From NCBI RefSeq assembly GCF_006265225.1, contig NZ_VDCS01000011.1, forward strand, positions 124,001 through 188,000: a stretch of DNA of 64,000 nt, written 5' to 3'. Source of the DNA: Allotamlana fucoidanivorans. GTDB lineage: Bacteria > Bacteroidota > Bacteroidia > Flavobacteriales > Flavobacteriaceae. The translations under genes and the position numbers were made by a program. Numbering within the stretch: the stretch's first letter is position 1; the number at the start of each line of letters is the position of its first letter. Of the stretch, positions 44,695 to 54,000 are shown piece by piece. The notes under the pieces were generated by a model that did not search any database, was not told the origin of the DNA, and saw nothing but the letters and a program-made list of their open reading frames with translations.

Positions 44695-45210
44695 ATGGTT
44701 TACAGATTTAGAGTTATTTTAGACAATGATACTGAAGAGGATATCTTCAGAGATTTAGAAATCTTAGAAACAGATACGCTTGAAGATTTACATAATATTA
44801 TTACGCAATCTTTTGGTTTTGATGGTTCTGAAATGGCTTCTTTTTACATTAGTAATGATGCTTGGGAGCAAGGCGAAGAAATTTCTCTTTTTGATTTAAG
44901 CGATGATAATTCAGCTCGTTTAATGCACGAAACGTCATTAGATTGTGTGGTGCATGAAGCACAAACAAAGCTTATATATATCTACGACTTTTTAAACATG
45001 TGGACATTTTACGTTGAATTAGCAGAAATTGTAGATAAAAACGAAGGCTTAGATTACCCTAACCTTATGTTTGTAAAAGGCCAAGTGCCTGACTCAGCTC
45101 CTGAAAAATTATTTGAGTCTGATAACTTTGACGACGACTTCAATGAGTTTGAAGATGGTTTAGACATTGATGACTATGATAATTTAGGCTTTGATGAACA
45201 CTGGAATTAA
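44695..45210 (+). CDS. Plasmid pRiA4b ORF-3-like family protein
   Basis: 171 residues, strongly acidic. MVYRFRVILDNDTEEDIFRD and the LHNIITQSFGFDGSEMASFY block are the conserved start of the pRiA4b ORF-3-like (IS1096 passenger TnpR-like) family. Despite the name it shows no transposase features and no mobile element surrounds it; in Flavobacteria it is a single chromosomal gene. Function unknown. It ends 7 bases before the end of a convergent gene. Confidence 0.8.
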   Translation: MVYRFRVILDNDTEEDIFRDLEILETDTLEDLHNIITQSFGFDGSEMASFYISNDAWEQGEEISLFDLSDDNSARLMHETSLDCVVHEAQTKLIYIYDFLNMWTFYVELAEIVDKNEGLDYPNLMFVKGQVPDSAPEKLFESDNFDDDFNEFEDGLDIDDYDNLGFDEHWN

Positions 45211-45217
45211 ATGGTAA

Positions 45218-46285
45218 TTACCGCATTTTTAATTTCTCAATATTCACATTTTCGTAATTTCTAGTCAAAAACTCTAAGGAGAACTTTACAATTTGCCCCA
45301 TGTTTTTACTCTTCTTAAAATTAACGTCGTGAGTATAATCAAAAATGGTCATTTTTAAATAATCAACATGCGCTTGCGTAGAGATTTCATCAGCTTCCAT
45401 ACAATACAACAACTTAGCTACCCGATCATTAAAACTTTTTAATCGTTTTACTAACATAGAGCGTTCTTCCGTTTTATACTGATCAATAGATAATTTTTGA
45501 ATACTGGTTGAGACCAATTTAACCATCTCATAGTTTTCTTTAAAAAACTGAGGCCTATAAATGTTAAACTTCCCTTCGTAGGATTGTTGATCAAAATCGA
45601 TAGCTCTTATCTTATAAACAACCTTATCAAAATCGTGCATTGGTACTATCACGTAGTTATAAGAACGCATGTCACCCAGCAATCGTATCATACACCGCTC
45701 ATTAAACTTCACAAACTCCTTTGCTATCTGAGATTTTTCAGACCTGCTACAATTAGGCAACATATTTTTTATAAACTCATCACCTGGTATACCTGCAATA
45801 TGTTCTTCAATGAGGGTGTTTCTATACACCAAAAAATTGAGGTTATACGGTGACAACATATGTTCTAATTCTAGTCCATAAATTCTGGAAGCATCGGCCG
45901 TTTTTATGTAAAAATAGGTAGAGTTATCATTTAAAATATTTCTGATTTTTATTCGGAAAGGTTTTGAATTTCCAAACGTACAGTAATCAATGGCATCAAC
46001 ACTTAAAAAAGGCAATACATTTTCATTTCCATCAGAATGAAAAATGGTATAAACTTTTTTTAATGCCGATTCAATTTCCTCGCGTTCAAATTCATTATAA
46101 TAAACACGAATCCAAAGAGTATCATTTTCGTCTTTATCATACACAACAATAGACCCTTGAAACCGTAACAAATCGTCATAAAAAATAGGAATCTTTACCG
46201 TTCTATTATATTCTGAAAGATAATTATGTAATTTTGAAGTAATTGGAAATGAAGGTTTCCGTTTTGAAATTTTTAAGTCCTGCAT
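45218..46285 (-). CDS. Uncharacterised protein with kinase-like features
   Basis: 355 residues; I do not recognise a named family. From about residue 110 the order of features resembles an atypical protein kinase: a possible beta3 Lys128 (YFYIKTAD), an alpha-C-like stretch with Glu139/Glu141 (GLELEHMLSP), a hinge-like NTLIEEHIAGIPGDEFI at 156-172, a catalytic-loop-like GDMRSYNYVIV with Asp205 and Asn210 in D-x4-N spacing, and a DFG-like AIDFDQQ (Asp230, Asp232). The N-terminal 100 residues look like a separate alpha/beta domain. No signal or membrane segment, so cytoplasmic. It has its own -7 box. Kinase activity is inference. Confidence 0.75.
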   Translation of the reverse strand: MQDLKISKRKPSFPITSKLHNYLSEYNRTVKIPIFYDDLLRFQGSIVVYDKDENDTLWIRVYYNEFEREEIESALKKVYTIFHSDGNENVLPFLSVDAIDYCTFGNSKPFRIKIRNILNDNSTYFYIKTADASRIYGLELEHMLSPYNLNFLVYRNTLIEEHIAGIPGDEFIKNMLPNCSRSEKSQIAKEFVKFNERCMIRLLGDMRSYNYVIVPMHDFDKVVYKIRAIDFDQQSYEGKFNIYRPQFFKENYEMVKLVSTSIQKLSIDQYKTEERSMLVKRLKSFNDRVAKLLYCMEADEISTQAHVDYLKMTIFDYTHDVNFKKSKNMGQIVKFSLEFLTRNYENVNIEKLKMR

Positions 46286-46301
46286 AGCTCATAATCTTAC
46301 A

Positions 46302-46309
46302 CAAATTTA
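46302..46309 (-). promoter_or_regulatory. -7 box of the kinase-like gene
   Basis: TAAATTTG on the minus strand, 16 bases before ATG 46285. Confidence 0.5.
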
Positions 46310-46411
46310 CGGCTTTTCTAGCAAAGGATGTAACAAAAAATAAAGAGTCTCGTCATACCTTTATAACTAACAAAGCTTGCTTATTTATAGCCTGCTCTAA
46401 ACACGTCACGC

Positions 46412-47308
46412 TTGAATTCTATTTTAACCATCAACAATCTTACAAAAAAGTTTGGCTACCTCACTGCTGTAAAAGATTTATCATTTACTATAAACAAAGG
46501 CAATGTTTATGGTATTCTTGGCCCCAATGGTAGCGGAAAATCAACCACACTAGGCATTGTTTTAAACGTAGTCAACAAAACGTCAGGGAGTTTCAAATGG
46601 TTTGATGGAAACGTGTCTACCCATGATGCTTTAAAAAAAGTTGGTGCTATTATTGAGCGTCCAAACTTTTACCCTTATATGACGGCCACTCAAAATTTAA
46701 AATTGGTATGCAAAATAAAGGGTGTTGACTATGCTAAAATTGATGAAAAGCTTGAAATAGTAGGACTTTTAGACAGAAAAGACAGTACATTTAAAACCTA
46801 TTCACTTGGTATGAAGCAACGTTTGGCTATTGCCTCTGCCCTGTTGAATGATCCTGAAATATTAATTCTTGATGAGCCTACAAATGGTTTAGACCCACAG
46901 GGGATTCATCAAATACGAGAAATTATAAAACAAATTGCAACTAAGGGCACTACTATATTATTGGCATCACACCTACTTGATGAAGTTGAAAAAGTCTGTT
47001 CACATGTTATTGTGCTTAGAAAAGGCGTAAAGCTATATTCAGGCAGAGTGGACGAAATGATTTCAAGTCATGGTTTTTTTGAACTAAAATCAAACCAAAA
47101 TGAAAAGTTGATTGAATTACTTCATAATCACCCGTCATTCGATAAAGTGGTTGTAACCCCTGATTTAATTACAGCCTTTTTGAAAGAACCCATGAAATCA
47201 GAAGATTTTAACTCCTTTCTTTTTGATAAAAACATCATTCTTACGCATTTAGTACAGCGCAAAGAAAGCTTAGAAGAACAATTCTTGCAGCTAACCGACA
47301 ACCAATAA
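46412..47308 (+). CDS. ABC-2 type exporter, ATP-binding protein
   Basis: 298 residues, TTG start kept because it gives NSILTINNLTKKFGYLTAVK, the normal N-terminus of this family. Walker A GPNGSGKST near 37-45, Q-loop region, signature YSLGMKQRL near 130-138, Walker B ILILDEPTNG near 150-159, and the H-loop ASHLLDE. The C-terminal extension (about 215-298) matches the DUF4162-like tail of ABC-2 ATPases. It powers the permease that follows 19 bases later. Substrate unknown; drug or peptide export is usual for the type. Confidence 0.93.
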   Translation: MNSILTINNLTKKFGYLTAVKDLSFTINKGNVYGILGPNGSGKSTTLGIVLNVVNKTSGSFKWFDGNVSTHDALKKVGAIIERPNFYPYMTATQNLKLVCKIKGVDYAKIDEKLEIVGLLDRKDSTFKTYSLGMKQRLAIASALLNDPEILILDEPTNGLDPQGIHQIREIIKQIATKGTTILLASHLLDEVEKVCSHVIVLRKGVKLYSGRVDEMISSHGFFELKSNQNEKLIELLHNHPSFDKVVVTPDLITAFLKEPMKSEDFNSFLFDKNIILTHLVQRKESLEEQFLQLTDNQ

Positions 47309-47327
47309 CACATCAAAACCCAACGTA

Positions 47328-48152
47328 ATGTTAAGACTTTTAAGCTTAGAACTACAGAAACTTTTACTTAATAGAACAAGTAAAATTCTAATATTTATTT
47401 CATTTATACTGCCTTTCTTTGTTATTCTACTATCTTCTTTAAAAATTAATGTTTTTGGGTTCTTCACACTAGAACTTGGAGAACTTGGGGTCTTCAATTT
47501 TCCTATTATTTGGCATCTCACTACATTTTTTGCCTCACAGTTTAAATTTTTCTTTGCTATTGTTGTAGTCAGTATGATTGGTAATGAATACAGCAATAAA
47601 ACCATAAAACAAAATCTTATTGATGGTTTGAGTAAAAAAGAATTCATTCTATCAAAATTCTACACCATAGTATTTTTCTCATTAATTTCTACGGTTTTAA
47701 TATGTCTTATTTCTCTATGTATTGGCCTATACTATTCTAGCTATACCGAATTTTCTATAGTACTTAAAGGCACTGAATTTTTAGTAGCCTACTTTGTCAA
47801 GCTAATGGGCTTTTTTAGTTTATGTTTATTTTTTGGTATGCTTGCAAAACGCTCTGCCTTTGCACTAGCCTTTTTATTCATTTTATTTATCATAGAATGG
47901 ATTGTTTTCGGACTCCTTGCATGGCAATTTAATGCTAATGTTGCAGAAAAAACCCAAAACTTTTTTCCTCTTAAATCTATGTACAAATTGATTGATCAAC
48001 CCTTTCAACGTATTGCAATGAGCAAATTTCCAGACAAATCTAATTTGGTCTATGATTATGCTGCCCATGGCTACGAAATGATTATCGTTTTATGTTGGAC
48101 AGGCTTGTTTATATTTTTATCGTATAGATTATTAAAAAAGCGAGATTTATAA
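47328..48152 (+). CDS. ABC-2 type exporter, permease
   Basis: 274 residues with about six membrane helices (for example ILIFISFILPFFVILLSSL near 20-38 and FALAFLFILFIIEWIVFGLL near 183-202). The NEYSNKTIKQNLIDGLSKKE segment after the second helix is the cytoplasmic coupling region common to ABC-2 permeases. Forms an exporter with the upstream ATPase. Just after its stop lies the promoter box of the first T9SS gene. Confidence 0.9.
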   Translation: MLRLLSLELQKLLLNRTSKILIFISFILPFFVILLSSLKINVFGFFTLELGELGVFNFPIIWHLTTFFASQFKFFFAIVVVSMIGNEYSNKTIKQNLIDGLSKKEFILSKFYTIVFFSLISTVLICLISLCIGLYYSSYTEFSIVLKGTEFLVAYFVKLMGFFSLCLFFGMLAKRSAFALAFLFILFIIEWIVFGLLAWQFNANVAEKTQNFFPLKSMYKLIDQPFQRIAMSKFPDKSNLVYDYAAHGYEMIIVLCWTGLFIFLSYRLLKKRDL

Positions 48153-48160
48153 TATCTTTG
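48153..48160 (+). promoter_or_regulatory. -7 box of the first T9SS type B gene
   Basis: TATCTTTG directly after the permease stop, 18 bases before ATG 48179. Confidence 0.45.
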
Positions 48161-48178
48161 GTAGCCTTGCTATTAAAG

Positions 48179-50887
48179 ATGAAAAACATTCTTTTTTACA
48201 TTTGTTGTGCTACTTTTTTTTGTGGTTTTACTCAAAATGAAGCTTCCAATTGGTATTTTGGTTTTAATAGTGGCATAACTTTTAATTCAGCCAACAATAC
48301 AGTAACCCCTTTAACTAATGGAAGTTTGAGCACTATTGAAGGTTGTGCTTCAATATCAGACGACACTGGAAATCTGTTATTTTATACTGATGGCATAACT
48401 GTATGGAATAAAAATCATGCTGTAATGACCAATGGTTTAGGGCTACTTGGCGATCCTTCAAGCACACAATCGGCCATTATTGTCCCCAAGCCTGATAGTG
48501 ATACTATTTTCTACATTTTCACGGTAGACGACTACACCTTTGAACAACCCCACTTTGGGTTAAACTACTCTACAGTTGATATGTCTCTAGATAATGGTTT
48601 AGGAGCCATTACCAATAAAAACGTTCAACTTTTAAAACAATGCTCAGAAAAAATTACAGCTGTTATTAAAGACTGTATTTCAGGATCTATTTGGGTGATT
48701 GCCTTTGCCGATGCGAGTGGCGATTTAGATTTCTTTAACACCTTTCACGCCTTTGAAGTAAACAATCTTGGTGTGGAGATTAAGGCGGTAACATCAACAT
48801 TTTTACAATCTATTTTTGATCCTCGGGGCTACCTCAAACTATCTCCTGATGGTACTAAAATGGTCTGCGCCAATATGACGGATGGACTTTTTGTATATGA
48901 CTTTGATTCTAAAAACGGCACAGTAAGTAATCAACAAGAAATTGTAATTCAAGGTGCTAGTAATTATCCCTACGGTGTAGAATTTTCACCAAGTGGAGCA
49001 TTGCTTTATGTACACTCTTCTAACGATTATTTTGATTTTGAAAACCGAGAAAACAATAATAATCCGGCTTCTCATAAATCGGTTCTTACGCAATTTAATC
49101 TGTTAGCACTAGATATATCTGCATCAGCTATTATACTTGACAATAGAAACCTGTATCGTGGTGCTTTACAATTAGGGCCCAATGGAAAAATATACCGCGC
49201 ACTTAGTAAAACATATAATACTGGTACATCTTTTTTGGGTGCTATAAATACTCCAGACCAGATAGGTATAGGCTGTAACTATCAACATAATGCGATAAAT
49301 TTAGGTTCAAAACTGTCCTCTCAAGGTTTACCTCCTTTTATCGCTTCATTTTTTGGAGAAAAAATCGATATCATAAAAAATGGGGAAAGTTCCAAAAATC
49401 TAGCGCTCTGTGATGGTACTATATATACGCTATCTGCCAATACCTATCCTGGTGCTTCCTACGTTTGGAGTAAAGACAAAACCATCTTATATGAAACAAG
49501 CAATCAATTAGAAGTTTCAGAATCTGGCCAATACGAACTTTATATCAACCCAAATAATGGTGATTGTGCTATTGAAGGTGAAGCTTACGTGCAATTTTAT
49601 CCAAATCCAGAGGCCTTTGATTATCTTTTATTACAATGCGATGAAGATGGCTTATTAGATGGTAAAACATTTTTTAACCTTAATGAAGCTTCGGCGGCAT
49701 TATCAGGTAATTCAAAAGATGTCTTTATTAAGTTTTACACTGATATATCAAGAACAAACGAAGTTAATGGTGATGTTTTTCAAAACACCTCCAATCCCCA
49801 AACTATTTATAGTGAAGTAATTAACTCTAAAACAGGTTGTTTTAGCCATTCAGAATTGACCTTACAAGTTAGCCTGACCGACAGCAATGATATAACCATT
49901 TCTCATTGTGATGATGATGGTCTTGATGATGGTCACTATCAATTTAACCTCAACGATTATAAAAATAAGATTACCGAAGGCTTACCAACAGGATTAGACA
50001 TTGCTTTCTATGAAAACTATGACGATGCTTTGCTTGAACAAAATAAATTAGATTCGCTCTATACCAACACCATTGCGTCTTCACATAGTATTTTTGCACG
50101 TGCTGAAAATACTAATGGCTGCTATGGCATTAGTTCCATTTTGCTCACCGTATTCCCGCTTCCTAACATGAAAAGCGACGAGACACCTTATTATTGCTTA
50201 AACAAGTTTCCTGAAATGATCACACTTGATGCTGGTATTATTAACGATTCCCATTCAAACTATACCTATAACTGGTCTAACGGGGCAACGAGCTATAGCA
50301 TAAATGTAAATACCATTGGCTCATATACCGTCACTGCAACAAATGCCAATGGTTGCCAAAAAAGCAAAACAATTACCATTGAGCCCTCAAATGTGGCAAC
50401 GCTTAATGATATAAACATTACGGATGCCTCTTCAAATAACACCATTACTGTTCTTGCAAGTGGTGAAGGCATCTATCAATATCAACTGGTGGACGATAAA
50501 AACAATGTGATTGCTCCATTTCAAGAAGACAACATATTTTACCATGTCTTCCCTGGTATTTACAGGGTTTATATCAAAGACATTAAGAATGATTGTGGTG
50601 AAATATCTAAGTCATTATCTGTTATTGGCTTTCCTAAATACTTTTCACCAAATAATGATGGTGTTAATGATACGTGGCAGATTTACGGTATTACAGAAGC
50701 TTTTCAACCCAATACTAAAATTCAAATTTTTAATAGATTTGGTAAACTTATAAAAGAAATTTCTCCTTTAGGTGAAGGTTGGAATGGGCAGTTAAATGGA
50801 CAATATTTACCTAATGATGATTATTGGTTTATGGTAAAATTACAAGATGGTCGTGTTTATAAAAATCATTTCACATTAAAACGATAA
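48179..50887 (+). CDS. Secreted T9SS type B protein with N-terminal propeller and two shared modules
   Basis: 902 residues from ATG 48179, which opens a signal peptide (NILFYICCATFFCGFTQ); the in-frame TTG at 48158 lies in the -7 box. Residues about 25-400 look like a beta-propeller (NWYFGFNSGITF, FYTDGITVWNKNH, NGKIYRALS). Two copies of a module of about 95 residues starting with a Cys-Asp-rich DG pattern (LQCDEDGLLDGKTFFNLNE; SHCDDDGLDDGHYQFNLND) occupy about 474-663, then an Ig-like domain, and a C-terminal gliding-motility/T9SS type B sorting domain beginning KYFSPNNDGVNDTWQIYG and ending HFTLKR. Exported to the cell surface or medium; adhesion or surface role is inference. Confidence 0.88.
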   Translation: MKNILFYICCATFFCGFTQNEASNWYFGFNSGITFNSANNTVTPLTNGSLSTIEGCASISDDTGNLLFYTDGITVWNKNHAVMTNGLGLLGDPSSTQSAIIVPKPDSDTIFYIFTVDDYTFEQPHFGLNYSTVDMSLDNGLGAITNKNVQLLKQCSEKITAVIKDCISGSIWVIAFADASGDLDFFNTFHAFEVNNLGVEIKAVTSTFLQSIFDPRGYLKLSPDGTKMVCANMTDGLFVYDFDSKNGTVSNQQEIVIQGASNYPYGVEFSPSGALLYVHSSNDYFDFENRENNNNPASHKSVLTQFNLLALDISASAIILDNRNLYRGALQLGPNGKIYRALSKTYNTGTSFLGAINTPDQIGIGCNYQHNAINLGSKLSSQGLPPFIASFFGEKIDIIKNGESSKNLALCDGTIYTLSANTYPGASYVWSKDKTILYETSNQLEVSESGQYELYINPNNGDCAIEGEAYVQFYPNPEAFDYLLLQCDEDGLLDGKTFFNLNEASAALSGNSKDVFIKFYTDISRTNEVNGDVFQNTSNPQTIYSEVINSKTGCFSHSELTLQVSLTDSNDITISHCDDDGLDDGHYQFNLNDYKNKITEGLPTGLDIAFYENYDDALLEQNKLDSLYTNTIASSHSIFARAENTNGCYGISSILLTVFPLPNMKSDETPYYCLNKFPEMITLDAGIINDSHSNYTYNWSNGATSYSINVNTIGSYTVTATNANGCQKSKTITIEPSNVATLNDINITDASSNNTITVLASGEGIYQYQLVDDKNNVIAPFQEDNIFYHVFPGIYRVYIKDIKNDCGEISKSLSVIGFPKYFSPNNDGVNDTWQIYGITEAFQPNTKIQIFNRFGKLIKEISPLGEGWNGQLNGQYLPNDDYWFMVKLQDGRVYKNHFTLKR

Positions 50888-50968
50888 AAGCAATAATTTA
50901 CTTTTTATCGATATTTTTTGCATTTCATCTATTTAATACCTATTTTTCGACACTATAAATGGCATGTT

Positions 50969-50976
50969 TATTTTTG
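50969..50976 (+). promoter_or_regulatory. -7 box of the second T9SS type B gene
   Basis: TATTTTTG, 31 bases before ATG 51008 and 13 bases before TTG 50990. Confidence 0.45.
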
Positions 50977-51007
50977 CTGAGAAACCAAATTGAAAAACCT
51001 ACAAGCA

Positions 51008-54000
51008 ATGAGATTTGTTTATTATGTTATATGTATTCTACTTTGCTTAGCCAACACAGCCTATTCTCAGCAAATATCTGTAAATGATGGTGTTGATCTA
51101 GAAACCTTAATACAAGATAATCTTGTTGACGGTTGTGTTGACATCAGTAATATTACCTCTTCTGTAAATGGAGCATCAAGTGGATTTTCAAGTTATGGCT
51201 ATTTTGAAAGAGGCAACTCCAATTTTCCTTTTGAAAATGGTATCATGCTCTCTACTGGTGCTGTTGCTTCAGGCGGAAATACGGAACAGTCTGCCGCGCT
51301 TAGTGATGGTTCTGCTTCGTGGGGATCAGATCCAGATTTAGAAACTGCCTTAGGAACTACTAATGGTTATGTAAATGCTACGGCTATTGAATTTGATTTT
51401 GTATCCATTTCTAATCAGTTTCAATTTAATTATTTATTGGCTTCAGAAGAATATTATGACACCTACCCCTGTCAATTTTCAGATGGTTTTGTGTTTCTTA
51501 TAAAGGAAGCAGGTACAAACGATCCGTATCAAAATATAGCACTCATTCCAGGAACCTCAATCCCCGTAAACACCAACACCATTCACGATGAAATTTTCGG
51601 TATTTGTCCTCCCGAAAACGAACAATATTTTGAAGGTTACGGCATTGGTGACACCAATTATAATGGGAGAACTACAATACTAACAGCTTCAGGAACTATT
51701 CAACCCAATGTGACCTACCATATTAAACTCATTATAGCCGATCAAACAGATTCTTTAAATGGTGGTTTTGATTCGGCAGTGTTTATTGAAGGTGATAGTT
51801 TTAGAGTTTTAGATTTAGGTGAAGACGTATCAACCTGTTCGGGCTCCGTTACCCTAAATGCCGATATTAATAATCCTTTGGCATCATATGTTTGGTATCG
51901 AGATAATACAGTTATAACAGGAAGCACTAGTTCTAGCTTTATAGCAACCCAAAATGGCACTTACAGGGTAGAAGTTACCGTACCCGTTAATGGTAATGAT
52001 TGTGTTGAAACAGATGAAATAACTGTGGTTTTAAACACCGAAGAAGCTATGAATCCATTATTGGATTTTGAATTATGTGATGATGCTAGCGGTGATCAAA
52101 TTGAAACGTTTGATTTGAATCAAAAAAATTCAGAAGTCCTTTCAAATGCCCCGTTTTCAAATCCATTGTTTAGTTATCATTATTCTGAAACCGAAGCAAG
52201 AAGCAATCAAAACCCAATTACCTCTCCTATTCAAAACACAACAAACCCCCAAACCATTTTTATACGAATAGAAGATCGTAGTTCAGGGTGTTTTGCATTC
52301 TCTAGTTTTAATTTAGTTGTTAATAGCAGACCTTCAATTACACCGCCTTCAGATTTAGATATTTGTGATGCTGATGAGCAACCAGATGGCAGAACTGACA
52401 TTGACTTAACCGAAAAAAATGACGAAATCACCTCTGGTGATAGTAACTTAAGAGTCACCTATCATTACACAGCCTTCGATGCTTCTAATGGTAATAACCC
52501 CATTTCCATGCCTTATAGAAATACCAACACTCCATCAGATCAGGTATTTGCAAGGGTTATCAATAGTAATACGGGCTGCACCACAACAACAACTTTAAAC
52601 ATTAATATTACAACAAGCCCTATAGTAAACCGAGAACCTCAATATTTAAATGCTTGCGATAGCGATTTAAATGGAAATGCTTTTTTCGATTTAACAGAAG
52701 TACTCCCGGCTATTCTGGGCGGATTAACTCAAGTTACGCCAACATTTCATTCTTCTATTTCTGATGCCGAGGCTGGTATTAACCCTATTACAAATGTAAC
52801 CAACTATGAATACACTAACGGAAGTCCAGAACCTGGATTTGCCACACTTTATTTAAGGGTTTTAGATGATAATACCCAATGTGCCTCCGTCATTCCTTTT
52901 GAAATACATACTAACTTACTTTTAACTGGTACCGATATAGGCGACTTTGCTTTATGCGATAATGATACAGACTCAACTAACTCTTTAGATTTTAACCTTT
53001 TTACGGTTGAAAGTTCTATTGCCAATAATCTAGATACTCCAAACGGACTTCCAAACTCTATAAATGTTACATTTTACCAAAGTGAATCTGATAGAAATAA
53101 CGGCACTAATGCCCTAGACAAATCACAGCTTTACGCAGCACTTAGCCCAAGCCTCTTATATATTACCATTGACGATGGAAGTTGTATCCAAGAAACAGAA
53201 ATTACATTATTAATAAATCCTATATTACTATTCAACAACGTGGTTATCCCGTATTGCGATAATGATGACGATGGTATTACTAGTATAGATTTAGAATCTC
53301 TTGATGGTATTATTACTGGAGGTAACACAAACTTTACCGTATCGTATTTTGCTAATCAAGTTGATGCCGATAATAATAACACGTCAAATCAATTACCCCG
53401 TTATTTTGTAAACGACGATCCCGTTGAAACACTTTATGCCAGAATAACCAGCTTGGGAGCTTCGGGCTGTTCTACGGTAAATCCTTTTAGAATAGAAGTA
53501 TTTACAGCGCCTACAACCACTGAACCTACAAATATTGTGGTTTGTGATGATGACCAAGATGGTATTTCAATTGTAAACCTTAACAATAAAATATCTGAAA
53601 TTGTTTCTAGCACCTCTGGATTAGATATTGATTTTTTTACCACGTATGAAGACGCCGATAATAAAACCAACGAAATTCCTGAAAGTGAAAGAACAGCGTA
53701 CACGTCAAATACCCAAACCATTTATACGCGCGTTGAAGATATAGTAAGTGGCACAAACTGCTATGCTATAGTACCATTTGAAGTTATAGTTAACACCTTA
53801 CCTATAATACCAACCATAACCGATTACAAAATCTGTGAGCCCTCAGGGACAAGTGTTTCCAATTTTACTTTTTCTGAAAAAGACAATGAAATATTAAATG
53901 GGCAAGCAGGTAAAGAGGTATTCTATTTTGAAGATAGTAGTTTTACAATGCCTATTGATAAAGAATCTTACCAGAATACCTCAAGTCCGCAGACTATCTA

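Noticed and set aside
44695-45210. Mobile element suggested by the IS1096 passenger name of the family
   Set aside because: No inverted terminal repeats, no transposase and no target duplication are visible around the gene.
47291-47647. 118-codon minus-strand frame over the ABC permease
   Set aside because: Antisense to a clear membrane permease that forms an operon with its ATPase.
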